A stretch of 64,000 nt of DNA from Bemisia tabaci (lineage: Eukaryota; Arthropoda; Insecta; Hemiptera; Aleyrodidae): positions 25,247,372-25,311,371 of the forward strand of contig NC_092797.1 in assembly GCF_918797505.1 (NCBI RefSeq). Reading direction: 5' to 3'. Position numbers and translations under genes: made by a program. The notes beneath the pieces are model-generated. The model had not been told where the DNA came from, did not search any database, and saw nothing but the letters and a program-made list of their open reading frames with translations. Numbering within the stretch: position 1 is the stretch's first letter; the number at the start of each line of letters is the position of its first letter. Shown piece after piece: positions 33,433 to 44,499 of the stretch.

Positions 33433-33642
33433 TTATTAGTTGGTCATGTTTATGTTTACATAAAATAAGTGATGTTTCAGTTCCAAATATGCACATTTCA
33501 ATGGATGTCAAAAAAAAATTAGTATCACTGCTGGAAGGGAAAGATAGACAACATTCTCTCACTACTGTCTCGTGAATGTTAAAACCAGGTTGCGTTGAGA
33601 AGTTGTTGAAGGATTAATTTTTTTCTTACTTTTTGATCAAAA

Positions 33643-33906
33643 ATGGAATCAAGGAAAAGGCGAGCAGAGGAAGAGTTGTCTGACTCTGACAGTTACGCAG
33701 AACTCAATTCCGGCGATGAAAGTGATTACACTCCTTCAAAGGAAGAATCAGGTGAAAGTTCTTCTGACAGCGACGAGCCCGTGGCAAATTTAGTACCTTT
33801 AGCAGGGGCCAGGCAGCAGCAGGCGGGAGGAAATGGAGACCCTTCAGCGTCATCCACTTCCACATCCGATGATGCTGTTCTAGATGACGCAGAGAAACAT
33901 GTGTAA
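33643..33906 (+). CDS. acidic Ser-rich first exon (MESRKRRAEEEL...)
   Basis: The ATG has a good context (CAAAAATGG). It encodes a basic start MESRKRRAEEEL, then a Ser/Asp/Glu-rich low-complexity region of 88 codons with several acidic Ser clusters (possible CK2 sites), ending DDAEKHV and TAA. A GT that could act as donor overlaps the end (AAACAT|GTGTAA). A near-identical copy at 51226 has a frameshift. Likely the N-terminal exon of a nuclear chimeric protein. Function unknown. Confidence 0.5.
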   Translation: MESRKRRAEEELSDSDSYAELNSGDESDYTPSKEESGESSSDSDEPVANLVPLAGARQQQAGGNGDPSASSTSTSDDAVLDDAEKHV

Positions 33907-34019
33907 TTTACATATTTCAGTCCCTCTGATAAGTCAGTTTACTATTTTAGTTAGCTTCTTCTCAAGTCGGTCTGCTTGAGGATTTTCAATTAATTAATAA
34001 TGTTGCATCTTTGTTACAG

Positions 34020-34115
34020 CTGCTGTTCATAATCAAATGACCCGGTGGATCAACAGAGGAGGATATGATCTGAATGACCCAACTGACAGTTCAAGCGAGT
34101 CAGATGGGGAAGAAG
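34020..34115 (+). CDS. small acidic exon, copy 1b (intact)
   Basis: Acceptor TTACAG and donor GAAG|GTATTA, 96 nt, symmetric phase 1. It encodes AVHNQMTRWINRGGYDLNDP, then an acidic Ser run. It is the only one of three copies without the internal stop. It arises from a local duplication: 33899-34300 repeats 33216-33600. Confidence 0.5.
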
Positions 34116-35024
34116 GTATTAGTTGTTCATGTTTATGTTTACATAAAATATGTAACGTTTCAGCTCCAAATATGCACATTTCAATGGATGTCAAAAAAAA
34201 AAACATTAGCATCACTGCTGGAAGGGAAAGATAGACAACATTCTCTCCCTTGTGTCTCGTGAATGTTAAAACCAGGTTGCGTTGAGAAGTTGTAACTTTG
34301 AAATTAAGGAAGATGAAATAGATTCATTAATTTTAGGCTCATTCGAAGAAATGATGAGGAGGAAGTGAAGTCAGTTCTCTCTTTCTAGTTTAGTTTGTAT
34401 GCAATATAATCATCTGAATGACCACTGTTGAAATACGGATGTCTTTAAGCTGTTGCAAATCATCTTTCATGTTTTATTTTTCATCGGAAAAAAAAAACTT
34501 AAACAGCAATTAATTTAAATTTTTTTCACTCATTTCAAAGAATTCAAGTGTTTTCAAGGAGATATTTTGGTGATTTTACCTTTCTGTACAAATAAGGAAA
34601 TCTGAGATGAGAATGTATCATTGGACTTATGTATATTTTTATTATTTCATTTCTCTCCAATCTCTTATTGCTACTTTGCAAAAGAACCTGATGATGTGTT
34701 TATTATGCAGCAAGGGAACAATATGATGCAAAATCTGTTTACAAGCAGTAACACATCATGTCCAGATTTGAGAGTTGTTTTTGTCCGATTTTAATCAAAT
34801 TTTTCCTTCAAATACATTTTAGATCAATTTTTCCGTTGTATCAAGCTTTACATTTTTATTGTTCAAAAGTAATGAGGATTTCTTCTTCTGTTCCAGCATG
34901 GCAGAGAATGGCGGTCACAGCAGATGAGAAAATGCACTTTACCAAGCGGCAGTCTAAGAAGTAGCATAGTCTTCTGAAAATGGCAGTGTCCGTAGGGAAT
35001 AAGACCAAAGTCAGGCAGAATAAA
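34116..35024. other. no gene recognised
   Basis: AT-rich intron-like sequence. A possible acceptor TTCCAG at 34892-34897 leads into the RING relic region, but the frame is closed. Confidence 0.4.
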
Positions 35025-35251
35025 AAATAAATCTGTGTATTCTGCCAGCAAGAGGAATTTGTACATTCTGCCGACCCCTGCGGGCACGCCATTTTCTGTT
35101 CCAATTGTATACTGGCCGGTATAAAACCATCGAAGTACACTTACTACCTTGCAGATGGCACAATCGCCACCCACCATTCCTACACTATGTACCCGTCAAG
35201 TGTCCACTTTGTAGAGCTATTATCGGCTCATTATGCAAAGAGGCCAACTGA
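35025..35251 (+). pseudogene. RING-finger relic
   Basis: One frame gives CVFCQQEEFVHSADPCGHAI followed by FCSNC, i.e. C-x2-C ... C-G-H-x2-F-C-x2-C. A second frame gives VPVKCPLCRAIIGSLC, the closing C-P-x-C of a RING finger, to TGA at 35249-35251. The frame change in between, with no usable splice pair, shows a frameshift. It may be the old 3' end of the acidic-exon gene of copy 1. RING proteins act as E3 ubiquitin ligases. Confidence 0.6.
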
Positions 35252-36577
35252 GCTGCGATTTTAAACGAAACGACTTATATTACATTTATATTTTTTTTAG
35301 AAAATGTTAAATTTGCAAAAATTTACATTTAAATTTTTCATCAAAATTAATTTCTGTTACTTAATGAGTGAAAGTTGCCAGATTGTCAATTTAATAGGAC
35401 TTAGAATTTTTACTATTCATACATACTCATAAATTTTACTTTTTTTTTCTCCTAGTTCCTCTTTTGATAGGTACAAACTAGAATTTTTTAATTTTGTTAT
35501 GATTTTCTTTAGAATTACTTTCAGTACTATTTTTTCTTTATTTGATGTTTTTTTACTTAATAAAATGTGGCTGTTCATTATCTTCTGTTTTTATTCCAGT
35601 TTTTAATTCTTACCAGTGTAGGTGTGCAAGATTTCCATGAACCTTAGCCCTCTTAATTATTTAATTGGATTGTAAAAGTTTCTAGTATACTCATTAGGAT
35701 ATCTTCCGAGAACTGCATGCTAAGGTAGAGGTTATTTTTTTGTAACTCTGCCATTTTTTCCTGAACAATACGCTCATTAAAAAATATAAGTACATATATA
35801 TGCATTTCTCAGTTTTTTTAAGAATAGTTCTTCATAGTATGGAGAACAAAGACTGCAGGTTGGATTATTTTTAAAAGAATCTGTTCAGCGCTCCCTTCCT
35901 TAGCATAGCAGCAATACCATGGTGGGATTTATTTTTCAAAACCAAAACTACTATGAGTAAAGGTTATAAGACATTTCGTCAACGATTTTTTGTCCGCGCA
36001 CCTGTTTTTTCCAGTAATTTACGTCCACGCGTTTTTCCGGCACGGGAGTCTTGGTCCACGTGCCAGTTAAGACCCAAAGTTAATTGGCCCACATGTAAAT
36101 ACAAACGACAATTGCTCACGACGTTTTTGGATGAAAATATATTATGTCTTGGAAGAATGAGGGTTTGCTTGTGTTTTTGTTTTGTCTGTTTGGTCCAACG
36201 GAGAATAATACAGAGTTTTGGTAAAAATGGGGGAGCGTCAATTCCATGAGACAAAATGCACTAAAACTCTCTACACCTCTTTGGTGTAACAGGACTTAAT
36301 TATCTTTCAAGAAATTCCCACCTTGTTATACCTGAACCGGATAAACCTGTAGATTTGCCTCAGCTAAAGGCTCTTAGATTTTTCATGTGTACGATAAGTA
36401 TCTTGATTTATTTTGCGAGGAAAGATCTGTACTTTTAAAGAATGCCTGTCATTCTTAATACGTTTAATTTCGTATAATACTGTGCAACCTCTGTTGTGAA
36501 ATAGTTGCTTCAGGCGCCGCCGCCGCCGCACGGCGCGCGGGCGGGCGGCCAGCGCAAAACGCGCATTGGCGCCTAAA
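35252..36577. other. no gene recognised; GC-rich patch at the end
   Basis: Mostly AT-rich. 36513-36560 is a CpG-rich run (GCCGCCGCCGCACGGCGCGC). Confidence 0.4.
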
Positions 36578-36631
36578 AACCTAAGTGGATACTTCAAGCA
36601 TTGTGCAATGCGTGAAGTATCCACTTAGGTT
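36578..36631. repeat. 54-bp near-perfect palindrome
   Basis: The arm AACCTAAGTGGATACTTCA (36578-36596) is perfectly complementary to 36613-36631, and the centre (GCATTGTGCAATGC) is itself nearly palindromic. Pairing continues outward with mismatches (GCGCCTAA / TAGGCGG). It could extrude as a cruciform or form a hairpin RNA. Confidence 0.9.
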
Positions 36632-37543
36632 TGTAGGCGGCAGTGAGCCTCTTGCACTGGCAGCACGCCGCTCCGCTCTGTTCGGCTTTAATATTCATAC
36701 TCGCATAGTCAGCGTTTTTAACTCATGATTTTGAAATGTTAGCACACTCTACATTGATTATTCTCATTTAAATTGATGGGAAAAAAATATGTATCAATTT
36801 ATCAAAGGAGAATAATAATATAATGTGTATTTTTTAAATATTGGTGGTTCCGTGTCAAATTTAATGATTTCCAAAGCAATTTTTTCTTTTACATTTTGTG
36901 CTTTTATTGTGCTGCCGCGAGGTGCACGCGCAATCAAACGCTCAAAATTTGACGTATTTGACTCCAAAAGATCGATGTGCAAATGGGTTAAAACTAAGGA
37001 TTGCGTGCTTCTTGGTTTTTTTCCTCTTTTATTCATTTTTGCAGTTTCTGTCGGCACAACTGCGAGCGGCTCATTGATATTAATGTCGCTTGGAAAAGGT
37101 TTTACAAATATTTGTCACGTTTCAAAAACGTTGCGTTTTCAAAATGAAGTAATAATTTCGTAAAGAAAAAAAGAAAAAAAGTACGTATACAATATAAGGT
37201 ATATTGTACATTCAATATTTTAAGGATAGAAATAAAACCAAATATTCACCAATGACAATTTAAAAAGATGATTCAAAAGCAGAAAGTAACAACATTTCAT
37301 TTAGAAAATGAGCAACCATAACAACACCTCCTTCTCTCTCAATTTCTCATTTCCATATTGTCATTATAATTTTACATACCGACTAAAATGTAACGCTTGG
37401 ACCGAGTCACTGTTGCTTATTTTACGTATGGGCGTAAACTATTGGACAAAAAGGTTCGCGGACAAAAAATCGTTGACAAAATGTCCTGAAACCTGAGTAA
37501 ATGAAACGAATTGAAAAATCATTTGCTTTTATCGATGCATGTC
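36632..37543. other. no gene recognised
   Basis: Mirrored ORFs at 36794-37163 show no domain. Confidence 0.4.
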
Positions 37544-37794
37544 GACGGTGAAACTACCAAACCACGTATCTCGGTTTGCGACGTCGCAGACTTCCTGTCA
37601 TTCTTTATTTTTTAAATGAAAAACTACTTAACGTCCAGTCTTGAAAATCTCTGTGATTTTTCCTATTCGTGCGGAGAAAATTCTGTGAAAATTTCAAGGA
37701 ATGATATTGATTTGGTATATTTCAAAAAAATAAAATGCGAGCGTAGATTTTTAAACACCGCAAACGAGGTACGTGGTTTGGTAGTTTCACCGTC
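37544..37794. mobile_element. 251-bp MITE with ~38-bp TIRs
   Basis: The left end GACGGTGAAACTACCAAACC and the right end are near-perfect inverted repeats, continuing through ACGTAYCTCG. Short similar flanks (CGATGCAT left, GATGTATCG right) may be a remnant target duplication. A diverged relative lies at 49118-49263. Confidence 0.8.
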
Positions 37795-38843
37795 GATGTA
37801 TCGCTTAAGAAGGCGTTTATATTTCACAAAAGCAAATTAGGATCAGTTTCTACTTTAAGTCGCGAGTAGCATGCTGATTGATTCTCATCGCTGACTATCG
37901 CAAGTAAATTTGCAGGTGCTCAGACCTCTATACATTTGACGCACAGTCAAAAAAATAAGACAAGGGGAACTCTCAAAGGAAGCAATATGAGGAAACGTTA
38001 AAAATTTAATTTATTCAGACTTAAAATAGTAACAAGAAAATTACTTCATCATTAATTTCTAAGGGACACAGAAGAATTTTTTGGGTAGTGAGCATTCAAA
38101 TACAATTTTGTGAAGAAAATGTCTCCTCGTTTAAGGATGAACCATTTTATCCCTTCCTTATTTCTACATTATGCCTCAGTGGTTAACTTGCTCACAGGTT
38201 TCTTCTATATTTTTGTTAGAAAGAGAAAGATGAAAGTGATCGTAATGTCAGACCCGGGTTTCATATTTTTAAGCACAGCATAGAGAAGTGACGCCTCTCT
38301 GGTAATTTCTATGTGAACCATTTAAATACTTAAATTTTAAACTGTAATACTAGTTTAAACTAAAATTTGTTATGACGGAGGGAAAATATCCGTGAAAACA
38401 AGTTGACGGCCAGCAACGTTGTCACTTCTTTTGGTTGCTGTGAACTGTATATTTGAGCTTTTACAAAAATATGAGTTTTCCATAATGGTTAATGAAGTAA
38501 TAAATTGGTGATAACACTTTGTAGATAGTGACAGTAACTACACCAAGTAGCAGTTCCTTTGAATCATCGTGCCAAAAATGCAAATTGATATTTAGTAAAA
38601 AAAAAGGGATAATATGTTAATGAGTCTTAAACTATAAAAAGTCTAATAAAACCAATTTAAGTGCTTTCATCAAAAATGCTACCAATCATGACATTAATTT
38701 AGTTAAATGCTGAATAGACAAATTTAAACAAATAGTTACAGCAGATACTTGCTCTTTGTGACAACACAAGATTCCCAGAATAATTAAAGGATTAAATCAA
38801 TAAAACTTTCGGGAATACATCCTGCTCTATGATGAGGCCACAT
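37795..38843. other. no gene recognised
   Basis: AT-rich sequence without exon signals that I can support. Confidence 0.4.
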
Positions 38844-39158
38844 CCCAAATAGCATTTCTCAGCGGAAAAATCGCTATATATTGCGATTTTATCGGCGATA
38901 AAATCGCCAGGATCATCAACATCTGATCGATTATCCTCGATTTTATCACCCGACAATTTATCGCGATATTTTCGAAATAAAAATCCGGATAAATGGCGAT
39001 TTAATCTCCATTTTATCGACAAAAATTTATCGCGGTTTTATCGAACCAAAAATTGCGATTCGTTGCGATTTAATCGCCATTTATCGCGATTTTTAAGGCG
39101 ATAATATCTCGATATATTGCGACCAATATAATCGCGATAATCAACCGATAAAATCGCA
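38844..39158. mobile_element. ATCGCGATA-rich MITE copy, right end missing
   Basis: The left end CCCAAATAGCA is related to the CCCAAGTAG end of the 27-kb copy. The body is the same TTTATCGC/GCGATAA word set. The inverted right end is not seen; it stops next to a transposase relic. Confidence 0.65.
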
Positions 39159-39164
39159 TAAATC

Positions 39165-39626
39165 AATATCCGCAACACTATTCATCTTCCCGATAATCTC
39201 AACTCCTTCCAAAATCTTGAAGAATGCAGTACTTTCGACTTCGAGTCATACCTGCAGATTCTTAAAAATTATATACTTAAAGGTGGTAAACCTCTGCAGC
39301 AAGCTATAAAACGCATTGAAGAAGTTAGATCTTGCCCATCGTCCAACGACAAGAAACTAGATTCTTCTCCAAAGTGTAGCATTGGTCATAAAAATGGGCC
39401 CTTACCTGGGTCACAACATTGCCGATTCAACATAACAGAAGCTATCAAAACGTGCAGAAAAGCAGCAGATACATCAAATTTGGACACTACTGATTCAGAA
39501 GACCTCGGACGGGCTAAGAGGAAACGCCTACCTAATTCAAAGTATGCGTCTAGTTCCTCCGACGCTGAGCAACCTTCTGAAACAGGCCGCGTAGGGCCAG
39601 CCAAAAATCTTGACTCAGTTCCTTAG
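39165..39626 (+). pseudogene. Tnp2/EnSpm-like transposase fragment with acidic tail
   Basis: The frame (no ATG) reads IRNTIHLPDNLNSFQNLEEC, then FDFESYLQILK and GGKPLQQAIKRIEE. These match the family pattern VHNLIHLxDDVxxFGxLdxFSaFxFENyLqxLKxxVrxpxkPLqQxxxR. A tail follows with DTTDSEDLGRAKRKRLPNSK and Ser/Asp/Glu, to TAG at 39624-39626. It is 5'-cut immediately after the MITE. Confidence 0.65.
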
Positions 39627-39639
39627 CACAAGTACGCCG

Positions 39640-40256
39640 CGGAAAATACTTTCTTCCCTACCTCCACCAACTCAGAAAGTTAATCCTAAAAACACGGCTA
39701 CCTCTGCAAAACTGACATCCATTCAAGGTAATAATAGAAGTTTAATTTTCTCAATCTCTTTCAGTATATTTTGGGTACAGAGAGAAGTCTTTGCCTGAAA
39801 ATCAGTGCTCACTAATACACCACTACACTTATACCACCATCCATAAAAGTTATTGCTGCATGATTTGTAAAGTCAGGAACTGAATCGAGAAGTTTGAGTA
39901 TTCTTGAAATTTCAACCTTTCTTTTGCACTTAAAGCCACCGATTGCTACAAAGCAAGAAGGCGTCAGGAATTTTTCATGTTAAACTTTTCTTTCCACCTT
40001 GAATGAGAGATCCAAGATTTTCTTCTCGTAAGTTGCAAGTTTTAATTGTTTCTCTTGAATATCTTGTATTGAAGAGCATACAAGCAGAATCTGTCTCGGC
40101 TTCTTACATCCTCTTATGATTCTTTTGTAACAGGCAAAGTTGATGTTCTCCCTAATGCTGCTGAAGTGCATACAAAAAGAATTGCTGCTTCCGTTGCAGG
40201 TCCAAGACATAATCCTAACAACACGGCTACCTCTGTAAAACTGACTTCTACAGGAG
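39640..40256 (+). repeat. duplicated linker exon pair
   Basis: A stretch ending TTCAAG|GTAATA (39727) and an exon at 40134-40256 (TAACAG ... GGAG|GTAATA, 123 nt, symmetric phase 1) share the coding phrase NTATSxKLTS and the ~55 bp after the donor. The second encodes KVDVLPNAAEVHTKRIAASV. This is local exon duplication in the linker part of a chimeric gene. Confidence 0.5.
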
Positions 40257-40430
40257 GTAATAATAGAGGCGCCTTTTTTTCTATCTCTTTCAGTATATTT
40301 TGAGTACAGCAGGGTGTCTACCAGTCCAGAAATAGTACCTACTGATTTTTTAAGGGTAGTCCGGAAGTTTTAAAAAAGCACAGAAATTCCGCAAGAAGGC
40401 TCGGAATTTTTCCCATTTTTTTTCTCATTT

Positions 40431-41585
40431 TTGCCGCAATTTGAGCAAGAAATTCGACACGAACACATTCTGGACATGACACGATCTTTTGTGCTGGATC
40501 CAATGCACTTATTTTTTCTTGGTTGCCAGAAAACTATGCTTGAAGTCTGGACTTCCTCAGGAGTGCGCGCACATCAGTTCTCAAAAGTTTCTTTAGGGGC
40601 CATTTCGGAAGCCCTCTTACAGTCGCGAATGTTTGTGCCTTGCAAAATTGCCCGAAGACCAAGGGAACTAACCTCCGTAGGAAAATGAAAGGCTACTGAA
40701 TTCAGCACATTTGCCATTTATTTGGGGCCAGTGGTAATGAAAGACCACCTACCACCTGAAAAGTATGACCTCGTCGTAGCCTATCATATCGCTCTCACAA
40801 TTTTGATGTGCTCCAGATACTGCTCGAAAGAGAGAAAGAGAAGGTATGCTCGAGAATTGCTTGTTTACATCATGGAAAATACCAGGAAAATCTACAGCCC
40901 ATCCCTTATAACCCACAAGTTTCATAATCTCATTCATGTCACTGATGATGCTGATTTTTTTTGTCAGTTAATTCCACAATTTTCGCTGTACGACATATCT
41001 GCCTTTTTCAGTGAAGACCTTCTTGGAATTTTGAAAGAATTGGTGAGAGGACCAAATCGGCCTTTAGAGCAAGGAATTCGTCGTTTGATGGAATTTCGTC
41101 TGGCTCATTTGAAATTTTATGAAGCTCCTGCTGAGAGATCAAGTTTTCCGAGATTCACCGAGATGGCCCTCTCTTGGCCTTTTGCCAAAATCCCCAGTAC
41201 AGAACTGTCAAGTTCCCCGAATTCAAGGTAACGTCAACAAAGGAAGCTGATAGTTACTGCTTACTGTCGATCCATCGTCAAGATTGAAAATATCGCCTGT
41301 GATGCAGGAAACAACAAATTTATCACTGGGAAACAATTAACTGATGCTGCGAATATTTATGGAGACCACTTTCTTCAAGAAACGAGTAGCTTTGAATTGC
41401 GTATAGTGAAAGGCAAGCTCTTCTCTGAAAGGAAACAGTGGCTCCTGAATCGCATTCAAGCAAAAGTTTTTGCTGTGCCAAGGCCTGGGCGAGACGACTT
41501 TGTTTTCTTCCCGCTCTTGCACATACCAATAATTCAATCATCAACCAGCTCCAACTCTTGGATATCAATAATTGCTGCATTCTAA
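40431..41585 (+). pseudogene. Tnp2/EnSpm-like transposase, C-terminal half, with nonsense and frameshifts
   Basis: Continuous similarity to the animal Tnp2-type family: FVLDPMHLFFLGCQKTML (pattern xxiDyMHxvcLGvxrkll), CKIARRPRELTSVGK, then TGA at 40686-40688 where the family has Trp (KWKATEF). The frame continues KATEFSTFAIYLGPVV, YARELLVYIMENTRKIY, HKFHNLIHVTDDADFF, ISAFFSEDLLGILKELVRGP. After the stop at 41229-41231 it continues in other frames: TSTKEADSYCLL, then IVKIENIACD, ITGKQLTD and FVFFPLLHI. So there is one nonsense mutation and at least two frame changes (one may be an intron). Dead transposase. Confidence 0.7.
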
Positions 41586-41898
41586 TTAGGTAAGATATCA
41601 TGATGCATATCTTTGCTTGACACTCTGTTTCGACTCCTGTGATTTCTGAACACAAATATTTTCTCGTCGCCTTGCCATTCTCTCTATGTCAAAGATAACG
41701 TAACTGAAACTTATCTTATGCTGAACCTCACTCCTTCGCCAACGCGTTTCTGTTCAGAATTGCAGAACATGGCAATCGCTTGCTTCAGTCAGTGAAAATG
41801 CTAACTGGATAGAAAACTACTGATGACTGGGTAGAGAAGTGTCTCTTTGTCGAGTCTTTTCATTGTTGAGTTTCCTTGGATTTGGTTTTTATTTTACT
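41586..41898. other. no gene recognised
   Basis: AT-rich spacer before the repeat exon at 41.9 kb. Confidence 0.4.
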
Positions 41899-42167
41899 GA
41901 ATGTATTTTATTTTTTCATATTTTCTTCCTCCTTCTAGCTGCAGTCGCGCATGCCATGGTAGAAGCGGCTCCAATGGTACCACCCGTCGTTGAACAAACC
42001 GTTCACCTAGCACCGGCCATGGTAGAAGCGGCTCCAATGGCACCACCTGTTAAAGAACAAGTTGTTCACCTAGCACCGGCCCAGCCAGAAAAGGCCCCGG
42101 CCGCAACAGTGACCCCGACGGCAACAGAGGAATGTATTTTATTTTTTCATATTTTCTTCCTCCTTCT
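41899..42167 (+). repeat. Ala/Pro/Val-rich coding minisatellite between 38-bp direct repeats
   Basis: Identical 38-bp T-rich repeats lie at 41899-41936 and 42130-42167, 231 bp (77 codons) apart. Between them, after CTTCTAG (a good acceptor), a 63-bp unit encoding AMVEAAPMxPPVxEQ..HLAP occurs twice, followed by a Pro/Ala/Thr-rich tail. The ORF 41839-42219 runs through all of this. It may be an exon of a repetitive protein. Function unknown. Confidence 0.55.
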
Positions 42168-44157
42168 TTTCCCGGATTTTTCCCCCAGTTGTATTGTTTC
42201 TCTTAAATCTCCTGACTGATGAGTGTAAAATTCCTGATTCTCTTACATACTCCCAAACAAAAATTTAGTGAGAAGTGAGGAATTGGTGGACATACAAGTG
42301 ACAAATTACCTTTCTCTTCCATTACTTGTCGGGGAACACGTCAGCGATTGCGCGTGTTTGGCCAAGTTTTGCTGAAAGTTGACTTATCAGGCCACGGGTG
42401 CTATTTTTTGTTCTGGAATTTCGACGTACTCGTGCTTCTCGTGATTCGTTGCCGCCGCTCGTACGAATTATTGCTACGTGTATGTTATTATTAATTGAAT
42501 TTACGATATGTTGTAAGCATTTATTAGATTTAAGTACCCTAACTTCTTTCCAATATTTACACCTCGTGTTTTGGGAAACCTATGCAAGTTTACACCTTGT
42601 AATGCCGCGGTTTGTTACATGATCTTAAGCTCACATGTTTGGTGCAAGCCTAAATCCGTTCAATGTTTCAAATGCACATAAGTAAAACAGTAATTGAACC
42701 ATTTCTGAAGTGGTAATTTGAAATATTTTTGGTCCGCTTGAGATGTGAATGATGGCATTGTTGAATTTCTTGTTCTTTTGGTCCTTGGTTCATGGAACTA
42801 TCGGAGCCCTCCTACAAATGAAAACAAATGCCTGGATCACACAATCAATATTCTGAAAGCAAATGCTAAAAATGATAGCTGAAAGTGGACGCAATTTCGT
42901 GAATTTGAGGTTTTTTATCCAGTTTTGTACTTACCTAATCTATCAGGGAAGTTCGGACAGAATGATAGTTGTTCAGTACATCATCGATCCCTGAAAATTC
43001 ACTTATCACCCTGATGACTCCTATTTTCAGCTCTCATTTTCAGCATGTCATCCAGGCTAGTGTTGCCCTGAATATCTCCCCAGGTTCTGATGATATAAGT
43101 CGTAGAATGCAACCGAGCAACGACCTGGTAATTGATTCTCGTCATCATTTTACTTCAATTTGTCCCCAAGGGAGGCCAGAAATGGGAACACCTCCCAAAT
43201 ATCTATATTTTTAGGTGGACACCATAGCTCCAAAATAATAAAAGTAAATGGCAATGGAGCATTCCTTTCGATGTTCAGACAATCATTTCAATTTCCTTTG
43301 TTACTTTTGAAACTGTCAACATTCCTTATTGAGCTAAAGGAACGAAACTTGGGGCATGTTTCTGGATCAAAAGAAACTACTTTTTGGTTCCTCTAATTTT
43401 GGGAGCCCTCCAATATCAAGTATCTTCAAAATGGCAGCCGATTAACATTTTGAAAATTTCTAATTTAAGTGACCGCTATTCCCAAAAAAATACATTTACA
43501 GTCATGCAACTTGCGCGAAAAATTTATTTTTTATGCCTTTTTAAATGACATATCAGAATATATGGGTACGATTTGAAGAGAAAAAAAGTTGCTGGCCAAA
43601 AATGAGTTCCATCTCACCTAGAAACTTGCCTCAAGTTGCGTTTCTCCACCTGAATCAGGAACAATTTTAGCCTGAGGGGGCGTACACACGTTGTATAGTT
43701 GGACAGAATTTCAAGAAAATCATCGGAAGATTCTCACCGCGGTTACCATAACATTCTTCAAATGTTTAAAAATGGACGTAAACATGTGTTTACCTATTTT
43801 TGCCTACTGTGAAAAACAAAAGGATAAACATCATAATTTTTATAAACAAACAGCCCCTTTATCACCCCTGCTTTTTTCAGGTCAACTAACGATCAAAATT
43901 AAATTTTTATCCCTGGCTCTCCCAACTCCTTTAAAGGACATCTTTTCCCCCTACATACCATTTTTCAGAGCACCCATAACTCCGGCAGTTTTTTAAATTA
44001 AGCGATAATATTTTGCTGGAAGAGGGAGCTCCATTTGTACTACCATATGGCACTAATAACTCAAAATTCAAACATCTTTGACATATTGGCCCTTTTTCCT
44101 TTGTGTGTGTGCATTTTTAAAAATGTACTATAATAAATACTTCTTGACTGATTACAG
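42168..44157. other. no gene recognised
   Basis: A possible exon after TTTTCAG at about 43042 (HVIQASVALNISPGSDDISR) is too weak to call. Otherwise AT-rich intron-like sequence. Confidence 0.35.
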
Positions 44158-44499
44158 AATCATACTCCGGAGCAATTCGAATTCAAAAAATAATTGAAAA
44201 AGATGAAGATGGTGTCACAACTGATCCAGAAAATATGGGCAGAAGTTGCAGAGAACGGAAGCGCAACGGGTGGCTTACGTCAAGTGACGAGTCTTCACCA
44301 GCCAAAAAAATTAAACCCAGCAGCAAAGCCAAAACAAAAGAGAAGCAAAAAGATGCTCTTACAAATGCTAAGAACCAGTGCAAATCTGATTTGAAAAATT
44401 TCACCATTCCTGATTGCCGATTTTTTAGAATTCCATCCCCTATCCAATCTGATGTGCTTGAAGCTCAAGACGCATCTGCTTCAGCTTGTGCCGCTAAAG
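44158..44499 (+). CDS. Lys/Ser-rich linker exon (symmetric phase 1)
   Basis: GATTACAG precedes and CTAAAG|GTGCTC follows. It is 342 nt, symmetric phase 1. It encodes GAIRIQKIIEKDEDGV, GRSCRERKRNGWL, a Ser/Lys run with KPSSKAKTKEKQKDA, NFTIPDCRFFRIPSPIQSD and an Ala/Ser-rich end. The RIPSPI motif recalls VPSPI of the 30-kb exon. It is probably a nuclear protein linker. No domain and no partner exon assigned. Confidence 0.45.

Larger units (their letters stand above)
29849..33915. repeat. segmental duplication, copy 1 (pairs with 47085-51501)
   Basis: From the end of the MITE through the exons at 30.3, 32.0, 33.3 and 33.6 kb, the sequence is collinear with 47.3-51.5 kb at high identity. Differences include the MITE at 30835-31248, present only here, and the insertions at 48009-48379 and about 48945-49263, present only in the other copy. 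29896-30316 has no coding content. Confidence 0.85.
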
